The notes under the pieces were generated by a model. The model was not told where the DNA came from, searched no databases, and worked only from the letters and a program-made list of their open reading frames with translations. From Clostridia bacterium (GTDB taxonomy: Bacteria > Bacillota > Clostridia > Oscillospirales > Acutalibacteraceae): 15,967 nucleotides of DNA. Where the stretch lies: positions 1-15,967 of the forward strand of contig CAAEIM010000185.1 in the NCBI GenBank assembly GCA_900755995.1. Direction: 5' to 3'. Positions 7,427 to 14,778 of this stretch are shown one piece after another (the first letter of the stretch is position 1; each line of letters opens with the position of its first letter). The translations under genes and the position numbers were made by a program.

Positions 7427-7461
7427 AAATTTGAATTTAACGGCAAAGGAGAGAATATATA

Positions 7462-9291
7462 ATGTGTGGTATTGTTGGATATGTCGGACCTAAGGACTGC
7501 AGCGAGGTTCTTGTAAGTGCGCTGACTAAGCTTGAATACAGAGGCTATGACTCAGCCGGAATTGCTGTCTTTGCAGATGACGGAATAAAAACTGTAAAAA
7601 CTAAAGGAAAGCTTAAAAATCTTGTTGATAAAATGGCTGATGAGGGAAAGCCCGAAGGTCATGTCGGCATTGGACATACAAGATGGGCAACTCACGGCGA
7701 GCCGTCGGATGTTAATTCACATCCTCACAGCGGAGCAAGAGTTACCATTGTTCATAACGGAATTATTGAAAACTACATCGAGCTTAAGGAATTCCTTATC
7801 TCAAAGGGAAGAACCTTTTTAAGCGACACAGATACCGAGGTTGTGGCTCAGCTTCTCGACTACAAATACAACGGAAATGCACTTGAAACCATAGACAGCG
7901 TAATGGCTGAGTTAAAAGGCTCGTTTGCATTGGGAATTATGTTTAAGGATTATCCTGACAGAATTTTTGCGGTAAGACGAGAGAGTCCGCTTATTGTAGG
8001 CGTTGCTGACGGCGAAAGCTTTATTGCTTCCGATGTGCCTGCAATCCTCAAATACACAAGAAACTATTATCTTCTCGACCATGACGAAATTGCTACTCTC
8101 ACAAAAGACGGTGTTTCGTTTGTTGACGAACATCTTGACCCTGTTGAGAAGGAATTAAAGGTTGCAGATTGGGATATGGAGGCAGCGGAAAAGGGCGGCT
8201 ATCCGCACTTTATGATTAAAGAAATCAACGAACAGCCTCAGGCAATCAGAACAACCGTTGCACCCAGAGTTAAAGACGGACTCCCTTGCCTTGAGGAGTG
8301 CGGAATCACGCTTGAAAAGCTCAGAGAATTCAAGTCGATTTCAGTTGTAGCCTGCGGCACAGCTATGCATGCAGGTCTTGTTGGTAAATATATAATAGAG
8401 AGTATTGCGAGAGTACCTGTTACTGTTGACATCGCCTCGGAATTTCGCTACAGAAATCCGATTGTAGGCGAAGGCGACCTTGTTATTGTTATTTCCCAGT
8501 CGGGCGAAACCGCCGACAGCTTAGCCGCAATGCGCCTTGCAAAGAAAAAGGGGGCAACTACCCTTGCTATTGTAAATGCTAAGGGCAGTTCTATTGCAAG
8601 AGAGGCAGATATGCTTATCTATACTCTTGCAGGCCCGGAAATTTCTGTTGCCTCTACAAAGGCATATATCACACAGCTTTCTGTTATGTACCTTTTTGCT
8701 TTTGAACTTGCTCTTGCTAAAGAAACCGTAAGCGAAGCAGAATGTAAAAGACTTGTGTCGGCACTTATGAAAATGCCCGACGCCGTAAAGTTTGTAATTG
8801 AAACAACCGAAGAACAGTGCAAGTATGTGGCTACAAAGCTTATTACAACAGACAGCCTGCTCTATATCGGCAGAGGCCTTGATTATGCACTTTCAATGGA
8901 GGGTTCGCTTAAGCTTAAAGAGATTTCCTACATTCATTCCGAAAGTTATGCTGCCGGTGAACTCAAACACGGCACAATATCTCTGATTGAAGACGGTATG
9001 CCTGTAATTTCTGTTGCAACGCAAAGCGACCTTATAGCAAAGACTATAAGCAACATAGTTGAGGTTAAGTCGAGGGGTGCAATGAATATTCTTGTTTGCT
9101 CCGAGGCGTGTGCAAGAACTCTTGAGGACGGAATCGCAGATTATGTGATTAAAATTCCTCAGACTGACGAACTGCTTATGCCTATTTCTGCAGTAGTACC
9201 GCTCCAGATTTTGGCTTATTACACGGCCGTAAATAAGGGAAACGACCCTGATAAGCCAAGAAACCTCGCAAAATCAGTTACTGTTGAGTAA
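7462..9291 (+). CDS. glmS: Glutamine--fructose-6-phosphate aminotransferase (isomerizing)
   Basis: A 609-residue cytoplasmic enzyme that makes glucosamine-6-phosphate from fructose-6-phosphate and glutamine, the entry to UDP-GlcNAc, peptidoglycan and surface sugars. The N-terminal glutaminase domain starts MCGIVGY, with Cys2 as nucleophile after Met removal. It contains LEYRGYDSAG (24-33), GHTRWATHG (71-79) and VHNGIIENY (97-105). Two SIS sugar-phosphate domains follow, with ACGTAMHAG at 298-306 and SQSGET at 345-350. Isomerase residues Glu487 and His503 and the C-terminal Lys604 in LAKSVTVE are present. Length and ending match the family. The 35-base gap to the dehydratase gene holds only a ribosome site (AAAGGAGAG, 7445-7453), with no room for a glmS ribozyme. 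Operon placement suggests supply for the UDP-GlcNAc-using dehydratase. Confidence 0.97.
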   Translation: MCGIVGYVGPKDCSEVLVSALTKLEYRGYDSAGIAVFADDGIKTVKTKGKLKNLVDKMADEGKPEGHVGIGHTRWATHGEPSDVNSHPHSGARVTIVHNGIIENYIELKEFLISKGRTFLSDTDTEVVAQLLDYKYNGNALETIDSVMAELKGSFALGIMFKDYPDRIFAVRRESPLIVGVADGESFIASDVPAILKYTRNYYLLDHDEIATLTKDGVSFVDEHLDPVEKELKVADWDMEAAEKGGYPHFMIKEINEQPQAIRTTVAPRVKDGLPCLEECGITLEKLREFKSISVVACGTAMHAGLVGKYIIESIARVPVTVDIASEFRYRNPIVGEGDLVIVISQSGETADSLAAMRLAKKKGATTLAIVNAKGSSIAREADMLIYTLAGPEISVASTKAYITQLSVMYLFAFELALAKETVSEAECKRLVSALMKMPDAVKFVIETTEEQCKYVATKLITTDSLLYIGRGLDYALSMEGSLKLKEISYIHSESYAAGELKHGTISLIEDGMPVISVATQSDLIAKTISNIVEVKSRGAMNILVCSEACARTLEDGIADYVIKIPQTDELLMPISAVVPLQILAYYTAVNKGNDPDKPRNLAKSVTVE

Positions 9292-9317
9292 TTTTGAATT
9301 ACCTATTGAAAAACAGT

Positions 9318-9358
9318 TGCCCGACTGTCACTATTGTGACGGTTGGGCATATTTTTTT
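9318..9358 (+). terminator. Strong Rho-independent terminator after glmS
   Basis: A 14-pair stem (9318-9331 with 9336-9349, two G-U pairs) and a TATT loop, followed by TATTTTTTT. It begins 27 bases after the glmS stop. Confidence 0.93.
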
Positions 9359-9434
9359 GATTTTTAGGAAAAATGTTTGGTAGCGGTCGTGCACAAGAGT
9401 ACGTATTTTAATGAAACTGTCTGCTCAAATAAGT
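9359..9434 (+). other. Unassigned stretch between two terminators
   Basis: This interval has no recognised gene or RNA family. It can form a short stem, CGTGC with GTACG, and holds a 12-codon ATG frame (9373-9411) with a poor ribosome site. I see no convincing promoter in or before it. It may simply be read-through space ahead of a backup terminator. Confidence 0.25.
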
Positions 9435-9455
9435 GCAGCCCACCGGCTGCTTTTT
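9435..9455 (+). terminator. Second compact terminator between glmS and the pyr region
   Basis: A perfect six-pair GC stem, GCAGCC-CACC-GGCTGC, is followed by TTTTT. With the hairpin at 9318-9358 it forms a tandem pair that isolates glmS from the downstream operon. Confidence 0.8.
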
Positions 9456-9505
9456 GCCAAAATTTCTTTTAAAACACAGCGCTTTAAAAAATATGCACAA
9501 CGCCC

Positions 9506-9534
9506 TTGTAATTTTTCCTTGTATTATGTATAAT
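9506..9534 (+). promoter_or_regulatory. Promoter for the membrane protein-pyrC-aldolase-pyrF run
   Basis: TTGTAA at 9506-9511, 17 bases, then a perfect TATAAT at 9529-9534. The leader to the chosen start codon at 9593 is about 50 bases, too short for a pyr attenuator or PyrR-type leader. Confidence 0.75.
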
Positions 9535-9592
9535 AAATAATGTATATGGATTTATTGGTAAGATGATTTCTGCTTTACGGAGGCTCTTTTGT

Positions 9593-11359
9593 ATGGCTAA
9601 TAAAAGAATTAAAGGCTTTTTTGCGATATTTGTAAGCGCTGTGCTTATTATATTGACTGTTCTTACCTGCAATGCCGCAGGCACAAAAATTATAATAGAA
9701 CAGATTGATGATATGACAATCCAACTGCCTGACGATATGCTGGGCATAACGAGAGAAAGTAAAAGCACAGATAAGTATTTTTCTGTTTTCGGACTTGATT
9801 ATGACAGCACTATGACTGATTTCAGAAACAGCGATATTTTTATGCAGGCAATGGATAACCGTGCAGCCACAACGGTTACGGTTACTATGACTCGCAACAG
9901 CGACAGCGAGGATATAAAGAATTACAAACGACTTTCGGATGAAAAGCTCTACGAGGTGATAGATAGCTTTATTTCTCAAGGAGAATATATAAGCTGTACT
10001 CCCGATCAGGCGCAGGAAATAGTCTGGCTTATGTTTGATTTGAATGTGTCAAACGGAAGTGAAAAAATTAAGGCATTTCAGGCAAATACTGTTTATGACG
10101 GTATGAGCATTAATGTTACAATTCAGCATAACGGAGGAAATGTAACTCCTGCGGATTACAAGACTTTGCAGGATATACTTTCAACTGTTACTTTTAAATC
10201 CTCTGCAGCGGCAGACAGTGATTTTACTCTCTATATTTACATAGGAATAGCGGCTCTTGTGGTTGTGCTCTTTATTATAGTTATGGCTGCCGGCAAAAAA
10301 TCAAACAGCAATAACAAAAAGAAGAGCAAAAATGACAGGATAATCCGTGAGCTATCCGAAAAATATAAGACTTCTGAAAAGCCGGCAAGAAGAAAGTCAG
10401 CCGATGACGTTATAAGTATTCGTTCGGCTTATAATGAAATTAAAAGCCTGAAGGATGAGGACAGCAGCTTTGATAATGATATGTTTGATGATTACAAGGA
10501 CATTGACGATGAAGAGGTAAATGTTAAGATTTACGAAAGACCTACTGTTTCCGATGCTGAGATAGATAAAATCGTCAGCGAGAGCAAGTCAAGATTTTCA
10601 AATGAAGGTACTGATATTGAAATAATTGAAACAAATAATGAGCCGGAAACTGAAAGGTCAAGCGAAGAATCTGCCGAAAAAACCGATGCTGAGGAATTTA
10701 GCGGCGATGAATCGGTTAATGAGCCTGAGGAAGTAAGTGCAGATGCGGTCGAAGAAACTGAGGAATATGTGCCTGAATCTTTGGAAGACGACGAAGAAGA
10801 CTATGAATATGAGAAAGACAGCGAGGAAGAACTGAGGAGAGAAGCTGAGAAAAATACAGACGATGATTTTGATGAAGGCTATGATTTCTTTGAGGAAAAG
10901 CCGAGAAGAATTGTGGGAATCATTGATGTTGACAGCTCAGACCTTAAAAATGCTGTTGATTATGATGTTCTTTCAGAGGAAGAAAAACGAGCTGCGGAGG
11001 TTGAAACAGCGGATAATGACAGTGCAGAAAACTTTATTAATGCAGCTGCAAGGGTAGGTAGCAGTATAAAGAATTTCTTTGTACATTGCGGATATTTCTG
11101 CACAAATGTTGCAAGACTCATCAAACGCAGGTCAGCCGCCAAAAAGCGCAAAAAAGCAGAGCTTGAGCGCAGAGAAAGAGAGCGTATTAGAAGACAGCAG
11201 ACCACCGCAAGACGTGACGAGAACGGCCTTGTAAAGGTACACAGTGCTAATCAAAGATATCCTCAGTCTCAAAGCAGAGCACAGCAGTCGAGAAATCAGG
11301 CTATGCGCAAAGCACCCAGCAGAAGACCTCAGCAAAACGGCAACAGCAAAAGAAAGTAA
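9593..11359 (+). CDS. Single-pass membrane protein with acidic and basic cytoplasmic regions, unknown function
   Basis: I do not recognise the family. The 588-residue protein opens with a basic N-terminus and a hydrophobic segment (about 8-28) that reads as a signal peptide or anchor. A soluble, Thr/Asp-rich domain follows (about 30-208), probably outside the cell. A clear transmembrane helix (about 211-233) comes next, then Lys/Asn-rich residues that fit the positive-inside rule. The inside part is strongly Asp/Glu-rich from about 285 to 480. A hydrophobic/amphipathic patch lies at 482-510 with two cysteines, and an Arg/Lys/Gln-rich, probably disordered tail runs from 511 to 588. ATG 9593 is preferred over the in-frame ATG at 9563 because GGAGG sits at 9579-9583, nine bases ahead of it. 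The gene ends six bases before the annotated pyrC start, so it leads that transcript. The link to pyrimidine synthesis may be only positional. Confidence 0.85.
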   Translation: MANKRIKGFFAIFVSAVLIILTVLTCNAAGTKIIIEQIDDMTIQLPDDMLGITRESKSTDKYFSVFGLDYDSTMTDFRNSDIFMQAMDNRAATTVTVTMTRNSDSEDIKNYKRLSDEKLYEVIDSFISQGEYISCTPDQAQEIVWLMFDLNVSNGSEKIKAFQANTVYDGMSINVTIQHNGGNVTPADYKTLQDILSTVTFKSSAAADSDFTLYIYIGIAALVVVLFIIVMAAGKKSNSNNKKKSKNDRIIRELSEKYKTSEKPARRKSADDVISIRSAYNEIKSLKDEDSSFDNDMFDDYKDIDDEEVNVKIYERPTVSDAEIDKIVSESKSRFSNEGTDIEIIETNNEPETERSSEESAEKTDAEEFSGDESVNEPEEVSADAVEETEEYVPESLEDDEEDYEYEKDSEEELRREAEKNTDDDFDEGYDFFEEKPRRIVGIIDVDSSDLKNAVDYDVLSEEEKRAAEVETADNDSAENFINAAARVGSSIKNFFVHCGYFCTNVARLIKRRSAAKKRKKAELERRERERIRRQQTTARRDENGLVKVHSANQRYPQSQSRAQQSRNQAMRKAPSRRPQQNGNSKRK

Positions 11360-11365
11360 TAAGAG

Positions 11366-12646
11366 GTGATTAAAATAGATACATTATTAATAAAAAATGC
11401 GCACATAGTTTCTCCGTCAGATGAACTTGACAAAATTGCCGATGTTCTTATTGAAAACGGAAAAATCAAGGAAATCGGAGAAAATATTTTGGCAGACGGA
11501 GAAGTGATTGAAGCAGAGGGACTTACTCTCATTCCCGGATTGGTTGATATGCATACGCATCTTCGTGATCCCGGACAGACTCAGAAAGAGGACATTATAA
11601 CAGGCTGCAAGGCGGCGGCTGCAGGCGGTGTAACCAGTCTGCTCGCAATGCCCAACACAATCCCCACAACAGACAATGCTGACACAGTCAGGTATATTTT
11701 AGACAAGGCAAAAGGCGCTGACGCTAATGTTTATGTTGCGGCGAGTGTTACAAAGGGACTGAAAAGCGTTGAGCCAACCGACCTTCTCAAGCTAAAAAAT
11801 GCCGGTGCTGTGGCACTTTCTGATGACGGCAGACCTGTAGAAAATACTAAATTATTAAGTGACGCTATGAAAAAAGCTCCGCAAATCGGTATGACGGTTG
11901 TGGCGCATTGCGAAGACCTCTATCTTGCTAATGGCGGCAAGATAAATGAGGGAGAAATCAGTGAAAAGCTTGGGGTAAAGGGTATTCCTGCCTCGGCGGA
12001 GGACTGCGGTACAGCCAGGGAAATTGCTCTTGCGGCGGCTCTCAATGTGCCGATTCATATTTGCCATGTCAGCACAAAAACAAGTGTTGCACTCATAAGA
12101 GATGCAAAGAGGAGAGGGGTAAAGGTTACAGCCGAAACCGCACCGCATTACTTTTCTCTTACAGAAAATGAATTGCTTGCAAGGGATGCCGATTTCAGAA
12201 TGAATCCGCCTCTGCGTACACACGATGATGTTGTGGAGATTATCAGCGGTCTTAAGGACGGTACTCTTGATGCAATCGCAACCGACCACGCCCCCCACAC
12301 ACCCGAGGAAAAGGCTGACTTTGTTAAAGCACCTAACGGTTCTATAGGTATGGAAACCTCATTTGCGGTATCCTATACCTATCTTGTAAAAACGGGAATT
12401 CTTTCGCTTTCAGAGCTTGTTGAAAAAATGAGCACAAATCCGGCAGAGATACTCTGTATTGATGCAGGACATATCAGGATAGGTAATGCTGCAGATCTTG
12501 CGCTTGTTGACCTTGACGAGGTATGGACAGTGGATGTAAATAAACTGCACGGTAAAAGCAAAAACACTCCTTTCAAGAGCAAAACGCTCTGTGGAAAGGT
12601 AAAATATACAATTTTGGGCGGTAAAACCGTATTTCAAGATAAATAA
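11366..12646 (+). CDS. pyrC: Dihydroorotase (class I), start codon uncertain
   Basis: A 426-residue (from the GTG) zinc amidohydrolase that closes carbamoyl-aspartate to dihydroorotate, step three of UMP synthesis. Visible features are the metal motif DMHTHLRDPG at 61-70 (His63, His65), ALSDDGRP at 150-157 (the Asp that replaces a carboxylated lysine in class I enzymes), His181, His234 in HICHVS, TAPHYF near 258-263, MNPPLR at 279-284 and Asp307 in ATDHAPH. Length is normal and nothing is missing. The only canonical start is GTG 11366, yet it lies inside GAGGTGAT (11363-11370), which is an excellent Shine-Dalgarno sequence. The codon ideally spaced behind that site is ATA at 11375. No pyrB, pyrK, pyrD or pyrE is in the window. 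Confidence 0.96.
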   Translation: MIKIDTLLIKNAHIVSPSDELDKIADVLIENGKIKEIGENILADGEVIEAEGLTLIPGLVDMHTHLRDPGQTQKEDIITGCKAAAAGGVTSLLAMPNTIPTTDNADTVRYILDKAKGADANVYVAASVTKGLKSVEPTDLLKLKNAGAVALSDDGRPVENTKLLSDAMKKAPQIGMTVVAHCEDLYLANGGKINEGEISEKLGVKGIPASAEDCGTAREIALAAALNVPIHICHVSTKTSVALIRDAKRRGVKVTAETAPHYFSLTENELLARDADFRMNPPLRTHDDVVEIISGLKDGTLDAIATDHAPHTPEEKADFVKAPNGSIGMETSFAVSYTYLVKTGILSLSELVEKMSTNPAEILCIDAGHIRIGNAADLALVDLDEVWTVDVNKLHGKSKNTPFKSKTLCGKVKYTILGGKTVFQDK

Positions 12647-12682
12647 GCGCAAAAGCTTAAGCACTAAAGGAGAATCAGTAAA

Positions 12683-13660
12683 ATGGCACAAAAAGGTGAT
12701 TTATTATCAGTAAGAAAAGATATACGAGTTGTTGACGCAACAATCCGTGACGGCGGACTTTGCAACAATTTTGAGTTTCCCGATGAATTTATCAAGGCTC
12801 TGTATAAGGCAAATGTCAAGGCAGGCGTTGACTATATGGAGTTTGGCTATAAGGCTTCAAAGGAGCTTTTTAACGAGAAAGACTTTGGTAAATGGAAATT
12901 CTGTAATGACGATGACATCAGAGCGGTAGTAGGTGAAAATAATACCGATTTAAAGGTTGCCGTGATGGCTGATGTAGGAAGAACAGATTTTAAAAATGAC
13001 ATTCTTCCAAAAAATGAAAGCCCCATTGACCTTGTCAGAATTGCTACATACATCAACACAATTCCGGCAGCAGTAGAAATGATTGAGGACTGCGCAAAGA
13101 AGGGCTATGAAACAACTATCAACATTATGGCTGTTTCTAAGGCAAGAACAGAGGATATTATTACAGCGCTTGATATTTTAGGTCAGAGCCCTGTCAATGC
13201 TTTTTACATTGTTGACAGCTACGGTTCTCTCTATCCTGAAGAATCAAGAAAGCTTGCGGAGCTTTACTGCACATTTGGCGAAAAATACGGCAAGGCTGTC
13301 GGTATTCACGCTCACAATAATCAGCAGCTTGCATTTGCCAACACAATAGAGGCAATGACTCAGGGCGTAAGCTATCTTGACGCTACCGTTGACGGAATGG
13401 GCAGAGGTGCAGGCAACTGTGCGCTTGAGCTTCTTCTCGGTTTCCTCAAAAATCCAAAATACAAGGTAGATCCTATCCTTAAAATGCTTGAATATACTCA
13501 GAAGTTCAGAGAAGAGGGAGTTAAGTGGGGCTACGATGTTCCGTATATGCTTACAGGACAGTATAATACCCACCCACGTCCTGCTATCTCCTTTGTTAAG
13601 GACGACAGAAAGGATTACACTAACTTCGCTCACGAGCTTTTTGATATCATCAACAGTTGA
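12683..13660 (+). CDS. DRE-TIM aldolase-like enzyme (HMGL-like), substrate unknown
   Basis: A 325-residue single-domain protein of the HMG-CoA lyase-like / DRE-TIM metallolyase superfamily. It contains VVDATIRDGG at 16-25 (Arg22, Asp23), the metal-binding HAHNN at 209-213, and DGMGRGAGN at 237-245. These resemble the catalytic half of 4-hydroxy-2-oxovalerate aldolase, but the C-terminal region typical of DmpG is short and I cannot assign that reaction. A divalent-metal-dependent aldol cleavage or condensation is expected from the family. It lies between pyrC (36-base gap) and pyrF (53-base gap) with a strong ribosome site AAAGGAGAA at 12666-12674, so it is probably co-transcribed with them. 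No partner such as an acetaldehyde dehydrogenase or hydratase is nearby, and none of the standard UMP steps needs it. Confidence 0.85.
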   Translation: MAQKGDLLSVRKDIRVVDATIRDGGLCNNFEFPDEFIKALYKANVKAGVDYMEFGYKASKELFNEKDFGKWKFCNDDDIRAVVGENNTDLKVAVMADVGRTDFKNDILPKNESPIDLVRIATYINTIPAAVEMIEDCAKKGYETTINIMAVSKARTEDIITALDILGQSPVNAFYIVDSYGSLYPEESRKLAELYCTFGEKYGKAVGIHAHNNQQLAFANTIEAMTQGVSYLDATVDGMGRGAGNCALELLLGFLKNPKYKVDPILKMLEYTQKFREEGVKWGYDVPYMLTGQYNTHPRPAISFVKDDRKDYTNFAHELFDIINS

Positions 13661-13713
13661 TAATAAATTGTAATACAGTTTTTAAAAAATGTTGGATAAA
13701 AGGAGAGTAAAAA

Positions 13714-14646
13714 ATGGCATTTGACAGACTTATTGATAAAATAGTAGAAATGCAGAATCCTACGGTTGCAGGTCTTGACCCAAAGCTTGATTATGTACCG
13801 ACATACATCAAGAAGGAGTGCTTTGCAAAGTACGGAAAAACTCTTGAGGGCGCAGCTGCGGCATTGTTTGAGTTCAACAAGGCGCTTATAGACGCTCTTT
13901 ATGAAATTGTTCCTGCTGTTAAGCCTCAGGCTGCATATTATGAGATGTACGGTTGGCAGGGGGTTAAGGCTCTTGCAGATACCATTGCATATGCAAAATC
14001 AAAGGGTATGTTTGTAATTACAGACGCAAAACGCAATGATATCGGCACAACTATGGAGGCATATGCAGCTGCTCACCTCGGCACAACTGCTGTTGCAGAC
14101 GAAACCGCCGAGGCTTTCGGTGCAGACGCACTTACAGTCAACGGCTATCTCGGCACTGACGGAATCAAGCCGCTTGTTAATATTTGCAGCAGGGGCGACA
14201 AGGGGATTTTTGTACTTGTAAAAACTTCCAACCCAAGCTCAGGCGAGCTTCAGGACAAAAAGCTTGAGGACGGAATAACAATATATGAGCAAATGGGCAA
14301 GATGTGCGAATCTTGGGGCAAGGAGCTTGAGGGCAAGTACGGTTACTCAGGCGTTGGCGCTGTAGTAGGAGCAACCTATCCCGAACAGCTTCTTGAAATG
14401 AGAGAGAAATGTCCGCACACCTTCTTCCTTGTGCCCGGCTACGGAGCTCAGGGCGGCGGAGCTGAGGATGTTAAGAACGCCTTTGACAAAAAAGGTCTTG
14501 GCGCAATCATCAATTCGAGCCGTGGCATTATGTGTGCGTGGAAAAAGCAGGGGCTTACCGAAAACGATTTTGCAAAGGCTGCATATAATGAAGCAGTGCG
14601 TATGCGTGACGAAATCATCGGATGTATTGGTGAAATTAAAAAATAA
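13714..14646 (+). CDS. pyrF: Orotidine 5'-phosphate decarboxylase (subfamily 2)
   Basis: A 310-residue cytoplasmic enzyme that decarboxylates OMP to UMP, the last step of the pathway. The catalytic array is DAKRNDIG at 104-111, with Asp104, Lys106 and Asp109. The N-terminal AGLDP at 19-23, KPQAAYYE at 70-77, TVNGYLG at 141-147, FVLVKTSNP at 166-174, VVGATYPE at 217-224 and FLVPGYGAQGGG at 238-249 fit the longer subfamily-2 enzymes, also seen in actinobacteria and many Clostridia, rather than the E. coli type of about 240 residues. The ribosome site AAAAGGAGAG is well placed. It is last in the same-strand run. I see no clear terminator after it, only a weak CCAA/TTGG repeat. Confidence 0.95.
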   Translation: MAFDRLIDKIVEMQNPTVAGLDPKLDYVPTYIKKECFAKYGKTLEGAAAALFEFNKALIDALYEIVPAVKPQAAYYEMYGWQGVKALADTIAYAKSKGMFVITDAKRNDIGTTMEAYAAAHLGTTAVADETAEAFGADALTVNGYLGTDGIKPLVNICSRGDKGIFVLVKTSNPSSGELQDKKLEDGITIYEQMGKMCESWGKELEGKYGYSGVGAVVGATYPEQLLEMREKCPHTFFLVPGYGAQGGGAEDVKNAFDKKGLGAIINSSRGIMCAWKKQGLTENDFAKAAYNEAVRMRDEIIGCIGEIKK

Positions 14647-14689
14647 TCCAAAAAATTGGTCGATTTGTAGTATAAAACACTAAATATTG

Positions 14690-14702
14690 TTGACTTTGTC
14701 AA
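14690..14702. repeat. Palindrome over the -35 box of the serC promoter
   Basis: TTGAC-TTT-GTCAA is a perfect five-base inverted repeat whose left arm is the -35 hexamer itself. It could be an operator for a serine or amino-acid regulator. Because half of it is fixed by the promoter consensus, chance is a real alternative. Confidence 0.35.
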
Positions 14703-14718
14703 AGGTTGGCGGTATAAT
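14690..14718 (+). promoter_or_regulatory. Promoter for serC-serA
   Basis: TTGACT at 14690-14695, 17 bases, then TATAAT at 14713-14718. The transcript leader to the serC start is about 55 bases, and no riboswitch fold is apparent. Confidence 0.82.
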
Positions 14719-14778
14719 TTAGTAGTAAGTTTTATTTAAACAATATATCAAAATATATTTTTAAGGGAGATTTTAAAT

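Noticed and set aside
9373..9533. Two tiny frames in the glmS-pyr gap: 12 codons at 9373-9411 and, overlapping by TAATG, 40 codons at 9411-9533.
   Set aside because: Weak ribosome site, and the second frame runs straight through the terminator hairpin and the promoter. The composition looks like random AT-rich DNA.
9563..9592. ATG 9563 as the start of the membrane protein.
   Set aside because: The best ribosome site (GGAGG, 9579-9583) lies downstream of it and fits ATG 9593, which also gives a cleaner signal-peptide start.
11855..12298. 147-codon minus-strand frame inside pyrC.
   Set aside because: It lies opposite the conserved dihydroorotase motifs and has no supporting promoter or ribosome site.
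14647..14689. CCAA-AAAA-TTGG repeat after pyrF as a terminator.
   Set aside because: Four pairs only and no T-tract behind it.
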